A stretch of DNA of 64,000 bases from Usitatibacter sp964403515 (GCA_964403515.1 CAYOGL010000003.1:62001-126000); one strand, 5' to 3'; positions 51,362 to 61,616 are shown, numbered from the stretch's first letter. The notes: generated by a model from the letters alone, not told the origin. Numbers and translations are program-made.

Positions 51362-51718
51362 ATGTCCGTCCAGCCGTTCCCGCGGAAGCCCTCGATGGCC
51401 AGCCTGAGCTGGCCCGCCCGGGTCGACGCCTGCGAGACCGAGGAGGAAGTCCTCGGGGCCGCGCGCGACTACCTGGCGACGCTCGACTCCCGCGAGTTCG
51501 CGCAGCTTCCCCCCGATTGCCGCCCGCGCAAGCTCGTCGACGCCGCCGACCTCGCGGCGTATGCCTTCGACCTCGTCCGCCATCACGTGAGCGAGGACTC
51601 CGAGGCGGGCGCGCTCGTGAACCGCCTCGCCGCCTTCTTCGCCCACGCCAACATCCGCCTGTCGCGCATCCTCGCCAGGACCAACGACGAGGACGGCGCG
51701 GTGCGCGAAAGCGCGTAG
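51362..51718 (+). CDS. Small hypothetical helical protein
   Basis: 118 residues, no signal peptide or membrane segment. Mostly amphipathic helices (TEEEVLGAARDYLATL, LVDAADLAAYAFDLVRHHV, ALVNRLAAFFAHANIRLSRIL). An inner ATG (MASLSW, residue 12) is an alternative start. No family recognised. Codon use fits neighbours. Confidence 0.6.
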   Translation: MSVQPFPRKPSMASLSWPARVDACETEEEVLGAARDYLATLDSREFAQLPPDCRPRKLVDAADLAAYAFDLVRHHVSEDSEAGALVNRLAAFFAHANIRLSRILARTNDEDGAVRESA

Positions 51719-51757
51719 CGTCCCCGCACTTTCGCCCGGCCGGCCGCTCCCACGGAC

Positions 51758-52306
51758 ATGGCCGAGCCGTTCTTCACCATCGGGCATTCGACGCGTCCGC
51801 TCGAGGAGCTGGCCGCGCTGTTGCAAGCGAACGGCGTGAAGCGCCTGGCCGACGTGCGCACCGTCCCGCGCTCGCGCACCAATCCCCAGTACAACAAGGA
51901 CACGCTCCCGGGTGCGCTCGCCCCGCTCGGCATCGCCTATCGCCATATCGCCGCGCTCGGCGGATTGCGCGGCCGCGCGAGCGACGTGCCGCCCGACGTG
52001 AACGGGTACTGGGAGAACGCGAGCTTCCACAACTACGCCGACTACGCGATGAGCGACGCCTTCCGCCACGGCCTCGACGAGCTGCTGGCGTGGGGTGACG
52101 CCGAGCCGGTCGCGATAATGTGCGCGGAGTCGGTGTGGTGGCGCTGCCACCGGCGGATCATCACGGACTACCTGCTCGCCTCCGGCGAAGCGGTATTCCA
52201 CATCGTCTCGAGCGAGATTCCCGAGCCGGCGAGCCTCACGCCCGCGGCGCGGCCCGGTCCCGATTCGACGCTGGTCTATCCGGGCGAGCAGCCCGGCCTC
52301 TTCTGA
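51758..52306 (+). CDS. DUF488 family protein
   Basis: 182 residues. FFTIGHSTRPLEELAALL near residue 4, LADVRTVPRSRTNPQYN near 30, and CAESVWWRCHRRIITDYLL near 124 with two Cys and the CHR motif are the DUF488 signature. The family is distantly thought to be nuclease- or ligand-binding-like; its role is unknown. It converges with the thiolase gene, with 63 bases between the stops. Confidence 0.85.
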   Translation: MAEPFFTIGHSTRPLEELAALLQANGVKRLADVRTVPRSRTNPQYNKDTLPGALAPLGIAYRHIAALGGLRGRASDVPPDVNGYWENASFHNYADYAMSDAFRHGLDELLAWGDAEPVAIMCAESVWWRCHRRIITDYLLASGEAVFHIVSSEIPEPASLTPAARPGPDSTLVYPGEQPGLF

Positions 52307-52369
52307 CCCTCACTCCGACCCTCTCCCAGGGCAGAGGAGGCACTTCGGGGCTGGGGAGGGGGGCGCTTC
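52307..52369. repeat. Intergenic repeat-like, possibly bidirectional terminator segment
   Basis: The stretch begins CCCTCACTCCGACCCTCTCCC and ends GGGGAGGGGGGC. Similar CCCTCTCCC...GGGAGAGGG-type segments are scattered between genes in many high-GC proteobacteria. It lies between two convergent genes and could fold into a pyrimidine/purine-paired hairpin. Only this copy was seen in the window. Confidence 0.35.
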
Positions 52370-53599
<1,230 letters not shown>

Positions 53600-53615
53600 G
53601 GCGGTTCCGGTCTCC

Positions 53616-54410
53616 CTATTCGTTCGCGAGCGTCCCGTGGGCGCGCGCGGTGCGTTCCTGCAGGTCGCGCAGCGTCGCGAGCTCCTGCGCGGTCGGTGCG
53701 GCGGTGCGGCCGACATTATCCGCCACCCGCAGCTCCCACCCCGTCGCGGCCTTCGCCTGCTCGACGCTGATGCCGGGATGCAGCGCGACGAGCGTGAGCT
53801 CGCGCGTGACCGGATCGGGTGCCAGCACGCCGAGATCGGTGATGACCGCGGTCGGTCCCTTCCCGCGGGCGCCCGCTTTCGCACGCGCGTCGCCGCCCTC
53901 GAGATGGCCCGCCGAGGTCATGAAGTCGAGCTTCGGCACGAACGTGCGCTTGCTCTGCCTGATGATGATCCACGTCTCCTTCGCGTTGGACGCGATCTCG
54001 GGCGCGCCGCCCGCGCCGGGCAGCCGCGTCTTCGGCTTCGCATAGTCGCCGATCACGGTGCTGTTGATGTTGCCGAAGCGGTCGACCTGCGCGGCGCCGA
54101 GGAAGCCCACGTCCACGCGCCCGCCCTGCAGCCAGTAGCGGAAGATCTCGGGAATCGACACCACGGTGTCCGCGTGCTCCGCGAGCTCGCCGTCGCCGAT
54201 GGACAGCGGCAGCACGTCGGGCTTCGCCCCGATCGTGCCCGACTCGTAGATGAGCACGACTTCCGGCGCGTGCGTGAGGCGCGCGAGGTTCGCCGCGGCC
54301 GACGGCATGCCGATGCCCACGAAGCACACGGTGCCGTTCTTCAGGCGCCGCGCCGCCTCGATCGTCATGAGCTCGGTCGCGGTGTACGCGGCGTTCGCCG
54401 TATCAGGCAT
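53616..54410 (-). CDS. 3-oxoadipate CoA-transferase subunit B (CatJ/glutaconate-transferase type)
   Basis: 264 residues. The catalytic Glu motif ESGTIGAKP near residue 55 and GRVDVGFLGAAQVDRFGNINST near 97 match the beta subunits of the glutaconate/CatJ class. Length and motif separate it from the shorter PcaJ subunits (about 215 residues). It overlaps subunit A by eight bases. CoA is moved from succinyl-CoA to 3-oxoadipate if the neighbouring thiolase reflects the pathway; IpdB-like substrates are an alternative. Confidence 0.83.
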   Translation of the reverse strand: MPDTANAAYTATELMTIEAARRLKNGTVCFVGIGMPSAAANLARLTHAPEVVLIYESGTIGAKPDVLPLSIGDGELAEHADTVVSIPEIFRYWLQGGRVDVGFLGAAQVDRFGNINSTVIGDYAKPKTRLPGAGGAPEIASNAKETWIIIRQSKRTFVPKLDFMTSAGHLEGGDARAKAGARGKGPTAVITDLGVLAPDPVTRELTLVALHPGISVEQAKAATGWELRVADNVGRTAAPTAQELATLRDLQERTARAHGTLANE

Positions 54411-55281
54411 GGGCGGCCTCCTTCTTCGCCAGCGGCGCCACGCCGATCGAGCGCAGGAACTCGGCGTGGTCCTTCGTGCCGAGCACGTGCTGGTCCATCC
54501 AGGCGCGGAATGAATCGCGGTCGCGCGAGACCGCGTCCCACGCCTTGCAGAACGCATTGTCGCGGCCGTAGTAGCCGTGCGCGTAGCTCGGATGCGCGCC
54601 CTGGGGCACGACGCACACGGCGGCGATCACCCAGTGCGGCAGCAGGCACGCGTTCATCGGCGCCTCGAGGTCGTCGACGATCTCCTCGACGGTCACGATC
54701 GCGGCCTTCGCGGCGAGCACCGCTTCCTTCTGGATGCCGACGATGCCGTGGATCATCACGTTGCCCTGGCGATCGGCGCGTTGCGCGTGGACGATCGTCA
54801 CGTCGGGATTGATCGCCGGCGTGGCCGCGAGCTTCTCGCCGGTGAAGGGACACGCGATCGTGCGGATGTTCGGGTTGTGCTTCGGCAAATCGCTGCCGAC
54901 GTAGCCGCGCAGCACCGAGAAGGGCAGCCCCGAGGCGCCCGCCTGGTAGCGTCCCGCCATGTCGGCGTGGCTGTGCTCCTGGATCGCGAGCGGATGCGGC
55001 CAGCCGTTCTCGATCGCGTCGCGGAAGCGGTGGATCGAGCCCACGCCGGGATTGCCGCCCCACGAGAACTGCAGCGCGGCGGCACACCCCATGCCGATCA
55101 TCTGGTCGTACACGATGTCGGGCGTCATGCGCACGAGCGTGAGCTCGGTGCGGCGCTGGCGGATGATCTCGTGCGCGGCCGCGAACGGGATGAGGTGGGT
55201 GAAGCCTTCGAGCGCGAGGGTGTGGCCGTCGCGCACGTGCCGGCGCACCGCGTCGGCGAGCGGGATGATCTTCGTCGTCAT
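54403..55281 (-). CDS. 3-oxoadipate CoA-transferase subunit A (CatI/glutaconate-transferase type)
   Basis: 292 residues from ATG 55281. GHTLALEGFTHLIPFAAAHEIIRQ near 18, GCAAALQFSWGGNPGVGS near 65, then VTIVHAQRADRQGNVMIHG near 160 and EEIVDDLEAPMNAC are alpha-subunit motifs of the class. It is first in the A-B-thiolase operon and divergent from the exported thiamine diphosphate enzyme. The 92-base gap contains both promoters by position. Confidence 0.85.
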   Translation of the reverse strand: MTTKIIPLADAVRRHVRDGHTLALEGFTHLIPFAAAHEIIRQRRTELTLVRMTPDIVYDQMIGMGCAAALQFSWGGNPGVGSIHRFRDAIENGWPHPLAIQEHSHADMAGRYQAGASGLPFSVLRGYVGSDLPKHNPNIRTIACPFTGEKLAATPAINPDVTIVHAQRADRQGNVMIHGIVGIQKEAVLAAKAAIVTVEEIVDDLEAPMNACLLPHWVIAAVCVVPQGAHPSYAHGYYGRDNAFCKAWDAVSRDRDSFRAWMDQHVLGTKDHAEFLRSIGVAPLAKKEAAHA

Positions 55282-55373
55282 CGGGATTCTTCGATGTGGA
55301 ACGGCGTTCCTGGTTCGAGACCCGATGTTAGACTTTCCCGCAGCAAATTGCGACACGCGCGGAGGGCAACGAG

Positions 55374-57290
55374 GTGGCCGAGGAGGACAAGAAGAGCGGG
55401 GTCGACCGGCGCACTTTCCTGAAGACGGCGGCGGCGAGCGCGGGGGTCGCGGCGGCGTCGGTCACGGCGGCGGCGAGCGCGGCGGGCGAGGCGGCGAACG
55501 CCGCGAAGGATCCGAAGGACACGAAGGCGGCGCCCGCCAGCGAAGGCGCGCACGATCTCGTGGTCGCGCGCCCCGGCTCCGACTTCATGGTCGACGTGAT
55601 CAAGACGCTCGGCCTCGACTACATGTCGACGAACCCCGGGTCGAGCTTCCGCAGCGTGCACGAGTCGCTCATCAACTACGGCGGCAACACCAGGCCGGAG
55701 CTCCTCACCTGCACGCACGAGGAGGCGGCGATCGCGCTCGCGCACGGCTACTCGAAGGCCGCGGGCAAGCCCATGGGCGTGATCGTGCACGGCACGGTGG
55801 GGCTGCAGCACGGCTCGATGGCGCTCTACAACGCGTGGGTCGACCGCGTGCCGATCATGCTCTTCGCGGGCAATGGCTCCGATGCGGCCAAGCGCCGACC
55901 GGGCACGGAGTGGTGCCACTCGGTGCAGGATCCGGCGCTGCTCGTGCGCGACTTCGTGAAGTGGGACGACTATCCCGCGTCGCTGCAGCATTTCGCCGAG
56001 TCCACCGTGCACGCGTACAAGATCGCGACCACGCCGCCGATGGAGCCGGTGATGATCACGGCGGACATGGACCTGCAGGAGGAGGGGATCCGCGAGCGCG
56101 ACCTCTCGATTCCGAGGCTCGCCCGTTCGATCCCCGCGCAGGGCGATCGTGCCGCGCTCGCCGAGGCGGCGAAGTGGCTGGTCGAGGCGAAGAACCCGAT
56201 GATCGTCGCCGACCGCTGCGCGCGCACGCCCGAGGGGATCGCGCTCCTCATCGCGCTCGCCGAGGCGCTGCAGGCGCCCGTCGTGGATCTCGGCGGGCGC
56301 ATGAACTTCCCGAACACGCACCCGCTGCACCAGCTGGGCGCGCATTCGATCGTGCGCGAGGCGGATGTCGTGCTCATGCTCGAGGTCGCCGATCCGTTCG
56401 GCGTCCTCTACACCGTGGACGATCCGTCGAAGAAGCTCACGCGCCTCGCGCCCCGGGACACGCGCGTGATCAACATCTCGATGCAGGACGTCTTCCTGCA
56501 TTCGAACTACCAGGATTTCCAGCGCTACCTGCCCGCCGATCTCGCGATCAACGGCGATGCGCAGTCGAGCCTGCCCGCGCTCACCGACGAGGTGCGGCGG
56601 TTGCTCACCGACGAGCGCAAGCGCGCGTTCGCGCAGCGCGGCGCGAAGTGGAAGCAGGCGCACGACAAGGGCATCGAGCGCGCGCGCGAAGCCGCCGCGC
56701 TCGGCTGGGACCTCAGCCCCATCACCACCCCGCGCATGGCGATGGAGCTGTGGGCCGTGATCCGCAACGAGCCGTGGTCGCTCGCCGTGAGCGACCGCAT
56801 CAACGCGCCGCGGGAGCTGTGGACGATCACCGAATACCACCAGGCGCTCGGCGGCTCGGGTGCGCAGGGCGTGGGCTATTGCGCCCCGGGCTCGGTCGGC
56901 GTGGCGCTCGCGAACAAGGCGAAGGGCCTGCTCACGGTCACGTTCCAGCCCGACGGCGACCTCATGTACTCGCCCGGCGTGCTGTGGACCGCCGCGCACC
57001 ATCGCATCCCGATCCTGTTCGTGATGTTCAACAACCGCGCGTATCACCACGAGACGATGCACGTGCAGCACATGGCGGGGATGCACGATCGCCGCCCGGA
57101 CACGGCGTGGCTCGGCACGACGCTGCGCGATCCGTTCATCGACTACGCGAAGCTCGCGCAGGGCCTCGGCGTGTGGGCCGAGGGACCGATCGAGGATCCG
57201 GCACAGCTCGGCCCCGCGTTCCGCCGCGCGGTCGACGTGGTGAAAGGCGGCACGCCGGCGTTGGTCGACGTGGTCTGCCAGGGCGTCTGA
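55374..57290 (+). CDS. Tat-exported thiamine-diphosphate-dependent enzyme
   Basis: 638 residues from GTG 55374 (ribosome-binding site GGAGGG). DRRTFLKTAAASAG near residue 11 is a twin-arginine signal, with an Ala-rich hydrophobic stretch after it. The body has the three-part ThDP layout: the activating Glu in CTHEEAAIALAHGYSK near 117, a central domain, and the cofactor motif DGDLMYSPG followed by FNNRAYHHE near 560 (GDG-x25-NN type). Relatives include acetolactate synthase, benzoylformate decarboxylase and oxalyl-CoA decarboxylase; the substrate is not evident. Export of a folded ThDP enzyme to the periplasm is rare. Confidence 0.87.
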   Translation: MAEEDKKSGVDRRTFLKTAAASAGVAAASVTAAASAAGEAANAAKDPKDTKAAPASEGAHDLVVARPGSDFMVDVIKTLGLDYMSTNPGSSFRSVHESLINYGGNTRPELLTCTHEEAAIALAHGYSKAAGKPMGVIVHGTVGLQHGSMALYNAWVDRVPIMLFAGNGSDAAKRRPGTEWCHSVQDPALLVRDFVKWDDYPASLQHFAESTVHAYKIATTPPMEPVMITADMDLQEEGIRERDLSIPRLARSIPAQGDRAALAEAAKWLVEAKNPMIVADRCARTPEGIALLIALAEALQAPVVDLGGRMNFPNTHPLHQLGAHSIVREADVVLMLEVADPFGVLYTVDDPSKKLTRLAPRDTRVINISMQDVFLHSNYQDFQRYLPADLAINGDAQSSLPALTDEVRRLLTDERKRAFAQRGAKWKQAHDKGIERAREAAALGWDLSPITTPRMAMELWAVIRNEPWSLAVSDRINAPRELWTITEYHQALGGSGAQGVGYCAPGSVGVALANKAKGLLTVTFQPDGDLMYSPGVLWTAAHHRIPILFVMFNNRAYHHETMHVQHMAGMHDRRPDTAWLGTTLRDPFIDYAKLAQGLGVWAEGPIEDPAQLGPAFRRAVDVVKGGTPALVDVVCQGV

Positions 57291-57350
57291 GCACTCCGCG
57301 CCCGAACACCGGGCGCGCGCGGCGGTCGAAGTCGCATCGGGTTCTCACGC

Positions 57351-57399
57351 GGATCCCCGGCGGCCTTCGGCCCAGACAGTGTCCCGTCCAAATCTGCGG
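57351..57399 (+). repeat. Left arm of a 49-base inverted repeat
   Basis: The 49 bases match, in inverse orientation, 61449-61497. The inner 21 bases, ending CCAAATCTGCGG, are identical to the right arm. The outer part keeps GATCCCCGGCGGCC and a GGCC-loop-GGCC hairpin with a different loop. The arm lies 98 bases before the DUF1259 gene. It could be a transposon end or a shared regulatory element. Confidence 0.85.
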
Positions 57400-57497
57400 T
57401 CAAGCATGACGCGGCGCCGTCAGGGGACCCGTTCGCCGGAAATTGCTTCCGGCTCCTTGCGCGCTTCGCCATGCGCTTGCCACGAAAGGATCGTTCC

Positions 57498-58388
57498 ATG
57501 GCACGCGCCTTCCTCCTGCGCTTCGTCGCGCTGTTCCTCGTTCTCGCGTTTCCCGCCGCGGCCGCCGAAGCCGAGTGGATGCAGGCGGTCGCGCAAGCCC
57601 TCGGCAAATCGGGAACCGCCATGCCGGGCGGCGTCTATCGCGTCGGCCTCGCGCGCAGCGACCTGAAGGTCACGCTCGACGGCGTGGCGATCAAGCCCGC
57701 GCTCGCGTTGGGCGGCTGGCTCGCCTTCACCGATCGCGGCGGCCGTGGCGCCGTGATGGGCGACCTCGTGCTTCTCGACACCGAGGTCAATGCCGTGATG
57801 AAGAAGCTCGGGGAAGCGGGCATCGAGATCACGGCGCTGCACAACCATCTCCTGCGCAACCAGCCGTTCACGATGTACCTGCACGTGATGGGCCACGGCG
57901 AACCGGCGAAGCTCGCGTCCGCCCTGCACGAGGCGCTCGCGCAAAGCGCCACGCCGCTCGGCGAGGCGAAGGCCGCCGGCGGCGACGAAAAACCGGACCT
58001 CGACACGGCCGCCATCGATCGCGCGCTCGGCCACAAGGGCAAGGCGAGCGGCGGCGTCTACCAGGTGAGCATTCCACGCGCGGAGAAGATCCGCGAGGCG
58101 GGCATGGACGTGCCGCCCGCGATGGGCGTGGCCACCGGCATCAACTTCCAGGCGGCCGGCGCGGGGCAGTGCGCGACGACGGGCGATTTCGTCCTCACCG
58201 CCGACGAGGTGAACCCGGTGGTGAAGGCGCTGCGCGCGAACGGCATCGAGGTGACGGCGCTGCACAACCACATGCTCACGGAGACGCCGCGCCTCTTCTT
58301 CCTGCACTTCTGGGCGCACGGCGAGACCTCGGCGATCCTCGCCGGCCTCGAGCAGGCGCTCGCGCACGTGAAGAGCGCGAAGGGATGA
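57498..58388 (+). CDS. DUF1259 (LppY/LpqO-type) exported protein with two repeats
   Basis: 296 residues; ribosome-binding site GAAAGGA; signal peptide ending FPAAAAEA. Two repeats of the DUF1259 type: GGVYRVGLARSDLKV to ALHNHLLRNQPFTMYLHVMGHG and GGVYQVSIPRAEKI to ALHNHMLTETPRLFFLHFWAHG. Each keeps a His-rich ALHNH-M/L block and a second His, possibly for metal. The function of the family is unknown. It lies inside the inverted repeat and converges with the propeller gene (7 bases between stops). Confidence 0.85.
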   Translation: MARAFLLRFVALFLVLAFPAAAAEAEWMQAVAQALGKSGTAMPGGVYRVGLARSDLKVTLDGVAIKPALALGGWLAFTDRGGRGAVMGDLVLLDTEVNAVMKKLGEAGIEITALHNHLLRNQPFTMYLHVMGHGEPAKLASALHEALAQSATPLGEAKAAGGDEKPDLDTAAIDRALGHKGKASGGVYQVSIPRAEKIREAGMDVPPAMGVATGINFQAAGAGQCATTGDFVLTADEVNPVVKALRANGIEVTALHNHMLTETPRLFFLHFWAHGETSAILAGLEQALAHVKSAKG

Positions 58389-58395
58389 GCGCGCG

Positions 58396-59376
58396 CTAGG
58401 GCACGCGATAGACCAGGATGCGCGCGGGCGAGCTTCCCCGGGCGGGGGCGGCCACGTAGAGCCGGCTTTCCTCGGGCACGAAGAGGCCGGTGCGCGCGCG
58501 CGGCGCCGTCTCGACGGAAGACTCGCGCACGTAGCGATCGGGCGTCTCCTGGCGGATCACGTCGACGCGTCCTTCGCCGCAGATCGCATAGACCCGCTTG
58601 CGCTGCGCATCGAAGTAGAGGTCGTCGGTGTCGCCGCCGATGGACAAGCGCCCGACGACGTTGCCCGAATCGATGTCGTAGACGAGGAGCGCCGCGGGCG
58701 AGCGCGCGCCGACGAAGAGCCGCCGGCCGTCCTCGTCGAGCGCCATCGGGAAATTGCCGCCCGCCTCGGGCGTGGGCCATTGCGCGACCACCGTGCGGCG
58801 GGCGCGGTCGACCACCACCACGCGGTGCGCCGAAGGCACGTTCACGAAGAGGCGCGGGCCGCGACGCTCGAGCTGGAACGACTCGGGATGGCCCGGCAGC
58901 TTGATCTCGCCCGACGAGTCGCCGCTCGCCGGATCGACGAACCGCAGCGCGCCGTTGCCGTAACCGACCACGACCTGCCGCGCCTGCGCGTCGTAGCGCA
59001 CGTTGTCCGCGTCGTCGAGCCCGTCGATGCGCTTCACCACCGAGAGCGTGGCGGCGTCGAGGATGTCGAGGCGATCGGCCGATCCGTTGGCGACGTAGAG
59101 GCGCTTGCCCTCGGGAAGGTGGAGCACGCCCTGCGGCTCGCCGAAGCCGCGCACGGTGCGCGCCTGGCGCGCTTCGGTGTCGATCGCCTCGACCGTGTCG
59201 TTGCCGAGCGCGGCGACGTAGATCGTGTGGTGCGCGGGATCGGCGGAGAAGTGGTCGATGCGGCCCTTCACGTTCGCGAGCGCGATCGTCGCGACGAGCT
59301 CGAGCGCGCCGCCCGTGGCCGCGAAGGCCGAGGTCGCGCACGCCATCGCCGCGGCGGCCGCGAGCCACCGCCACAT
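58396..59376 (-). CDS. Exported YVTN-type beta-propeller protein
   Basis: 326 residues from ATG 59376 (GTG 59382, overlapping the chrB stop, is possible). Signal peptide ending ATSAFAA. Blades repeat the pattern HTIYVAALGNDTVEAID, KRLYVANGSADRLDILD, RLFVNVPSAHRVVVVD, RRLFVGARSPAALLVYD. It is a paralogue of the 22532 propeller, with the same DRY and VPEESRLYVA ending. It is third in the chrA-chrB-propeller operon; a role in chromate handling is not established. Confidence 0.8.
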   Translation of the reverse strand: MWRWLAAAAAMACATSAFAATGGALELVATIALANVKGRIDHFSADPAHHTIYVAALGNDTVEAIDTEARQARTVRGFGEPQGVLHLPEGKRLYVANGSADRLDILDAATLSVVKRIDGLDDADNVRYDAQARQVVVGYGNGALRFVDPASGDSSGEIKLPGHPESFQLERRGPRLFVNVPSAHRVVVVDRARRTVVAQWPTPEAGGNFPMALDEDGRRLFVGARSPAALLVYDIDSGNVVGRLSIGGDTDDLYFDAQRKRVYAICGEGRVDVIRQETPDRYVRESSVETAPRARTGLFVPEESRLYVAAPARGSSPARILVYRVP

Positions 59377-59378
59377 CG

Positions 59379-60212
59379 TCACGCCGCCTCGGCCGCGACC
59401 GGCGCTCCGTACGCCTTCGGGTTCCAGGTGTGCACCTCGTCCTTGCCCTCGCGGCACCACGTGTAGAGCGCGTCGTACATCACCATGCCGTGGGCGAGCA
59501 TCGCGTGGTCGTCCGCGAAGTTGCGCGACAACCCGAGCGAAAGCGCGGCGAGCCCGGGCGCCTGGGGCGCGAGCTCGAGCCGCGCGGTGTCGGCGCCGCG
59601 CACGATGAGCGCGAGCTCGCCGAGCGCGGGATCGCGCAAGCGGTAGTGCTTCACGAACGCGTCGAAGCTGCAGCGCTCGCCCTCGTGGGAGAAGTGCACG
59701 TCGGGCACGTCGTAGGGGATCGCATCGCGCTCGCGCGCTGCCGTGAGCACGTCGGGCGCGGGCACGTAGACGAACTCGGCCTGCGCATCGACGAAGCGCG
59801 CGATGAGCCACGGGCACGCGATGCGGTCGATCTTCGGCCGCTCGCGCGTCACCCAGCGCGTCGATGCGTTGCGCGGCTTGGCGTCCGTGGCGCCGCCCGC
59901 GGCGATCCACGCCGCGATGCCGCCCTCGAGATAGCGCGCGGTGCGGCCGTTCGCCGCGAGCGCGGCGGCGACGCCCTGGCTCACCTCGCCGCCGTGCACG
60001 CAATAGACGACGAACGCGTCGCCGGCGGGCAGCGTGCGCTTCCACGCGTCCACGTGCTCCGGTTCGCGCCGCAACGCGCCCGTGACGAGCTGCGGCGACT
60101 CCAGGAACGCCGGCGTGCGGCGCACGTCGATCACGATCGGCGCGCGCGCCCCGGCCAGCTGGGCGCGCAGCTCCTCGACGGAAACGCGCGCGGCTTGCGA
60201 TGGCATCGTCAT
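59379..60212 (-). CDS. chrB: Rhodanese-ChrB fusion, chromate-resistance protein
   Basis: 277 residues. Residues 8-110 are a rhodanese domain with the active-site Cys at 71 (VVYCVHGGEVSQG). Residues 118-270 match the ChrB C-terminal domain: STRWVTRERPKIDRIACPWLIARFVD near 118, AEFVYVP, CSFDAFVKHY near 183 and HAMLAHGMVMYDALYTW near 237. ChrB is a regulator or helper of chromate efflux. It lies 25 bases after chrA and overlaps or abuts the propeller gene. Confidence 0.88.
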   Translation of the reverse strand: MTMPSQAARVSVEELRAQLAGARAPIVIDVRRTPAFLESPQLVTGALRREPEHVDAWKRTLPAGDAFVVYCVHGGEVSQGVAAALAANGRTARYLEGGIAAWIAAGGATDAKPRNASTRWVTRERPKIDRIACPWLIARFVDAQAEFVYVPAPDVLTAARERDAIPYDVPDVHFSHEGERCSFDAFVKHYRLRDPALGELALIVRGADTARLELAPQAPGLAALSLGLSRNFADDHAMLAHGMVMYDALYTWCREGKDEVHTWNPKAYGAPVAAEAA

Positions 60213-60237
60213 GGGATCCTCCTCGAGCCGGGATGGC

Positions 60238-61428
60238 TCAGGCGTGCAGCAGGGGATAGGCGGCGAGCCCGATGAGCGCCGCGCCGCCCACGATCACCGG
60301 CTCCTGCAGCTTCTTGAACTTCCACAGGAGCAGCAGCGTGAGCAGCGCGAGCACGGCGGTGGGAATGTCCACGATCGAGCGGCGCGCGAGCACGATGACC
60401 GCGCCCGAGATCGCGCCGATCGCGGCGGCCGTCACGCCGTCGACGAAGGCGATGAGCGCGGGCAGCTTGCCGTACTTCTTGAAGTAGGGCGCCGGGATGA
60501 TCGTGAAGAGGTAGCACGGCAGGAACGTGGCCAACGCGGCCACGCACGCGCCGGCCAGTCCCGCGACGAGATAGCCGATGAAGCCCACGGTGATCACGAC
60601 CGGTCCGGGCGTGATCATCGCGACCGCCACCGCGTCGACGAACTGGCGGTCGTTCAGCCAGTGGTTCTCGGTCACCACGCCGCCGTAGAGGAACGGCACG
60701 ATCGCGAGCCCCGACCCGAACACGAAGGCGCCCGCCTTCGCGAAGAACACCGCGATCTGCGCGAGGATCGGCCAGTCGAGGCTCGAGGCGATGCTCGTTC
60801 CCGTGGCGACCTGCGCGCCGAGCACGACGCTCACCTGCGTGCGCTGCAGCCAGCGCGGCGGCGCGCGCCACAGCCACACGAGCACGCCGGCGGCGAGGAA
60901 GAGCCACGCGATCTCGCTCTCGGTGACCACGGTGACGGCGCCCACCACGAGATAGATCGCCCACAGCAGCTTGTCCTTGCGGATGCTCTTGGTCGTGAGC
61001 TTGTAGGCGCTCATCGCGATGATGCCGATCACCGCGGCGCCGACGCCGTAGAACACCGCCTGCATCCACGTGAGCCCGCCGAAGCGCACGTACGCCCAGC
61101 CGAGCGCGACCACCATGAGGAAGGACGGCAGCACGAAGGCGAAGCCCACGAGCGTGGCCCCGACGATGCGGAAGTGCACGTAGCCCAGGTACATCGCGAG
61201 CTGCGCGGCGAGCGGGCCGGGCATGAGCTGCGCGAGCGCCAGTCCTTCCTTGTAGTCGGCTTCCGAGATCCAGTGGCGCTCGTCGACGAGGTCGCGATGC
61301 ATGTAGCCGGCGAGCGCGACGGGTCCGCCGAAGCCGAGCGCGCCCAGGCGCAGCATGTAGCGCACCAGCTGCCACAGCGAGTAGGCGGGCGTTGCGGAGG
61401 GAAGGGAACGATCGTCGACGGTGTCCAT
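60238..61428 (-). CDS. chrA: Chromate efflux transporter ChrA (two CHR domains)
   Basis: 396 residues with about ten to twelve helices. Two CHR halves: GALGFGGPVALAGYMHRDLV with LMPGPLAAQLAMYLG near 70, and FVFGSGLAIVPFLYGGVV with MITPGPVVITVGFIGYLVAG near 275. This is the long-chain ChrA layout, exporting chromate from the cytoplasm. The start lies 20 bases inside the right arm of the inverted repeat, so the arm may contain its promoter or operator. Confidence 0.92.
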   Translation of the reverse strand: MDTVDDRSLPSATPAYSLWQLVRYMLRLGALGFGGPVALAGYMHRDLVDERHWISEADYKEGLALAQLMPGPLAAQLAMYLGYVHFRIVGATLVGFAFVLPSFLMVVALGWAYVRFGGLTWMQAVFYGVGAAVIGIIAMSAYKLTTKSIRKDKLLWAIYLVVGAVTVVTESEIAWLFLAAGVLVWLWRAPPRWLQRTQVSVVLGAQVATGTSIASSLDWPILAQIAVFFAKAGAFVFGSGLAIVPFLYGGVVTENHWLNDRQFVDAVAVAMITPGPVVITVGFIGYLVAGLAGACVAALATFLPCYLFTIIPAPYFKKYGKLPALIAFVDGVTAAAIGAISGAVIVLARRSIVDIPTAVLALLTLLLLWKFKKLQEPVIVGGAALIGLAAYPLLHA

Positions 61429-61448
61429 GGCGTGTGCCCGTGAGTAGG

Positions 61449-61497
61449 CCGCAGATTTGGACGGGACACCGTCTAGGCCTCGCGGCCGCCGGGGATC
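61449..61497 (-). repeat. Right arm of a 49-base inverted repeat
   Basis: Inverse copy of 57351-57399, about 42 of 49 bases matching when one base is allowed as an insertion. The conserved inner end faces the chrA start 20 bases away. In both arms the same end points to the gene downstream, which fits either terminal inverted repeats or a doubled control element. Confidence 0.85.
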
Positions 61498-61616
61498 TGC
61501 CGGACCCCGATGCCGCCATCATAACTCCGCCCCCAGTCGCGTTGGCAAGTCGTTGCGCATGCGGCGGCAATGTGGCCAGAATGGCGCATCGGAATTTATT
61601 GCCGGGTGCACCACCG

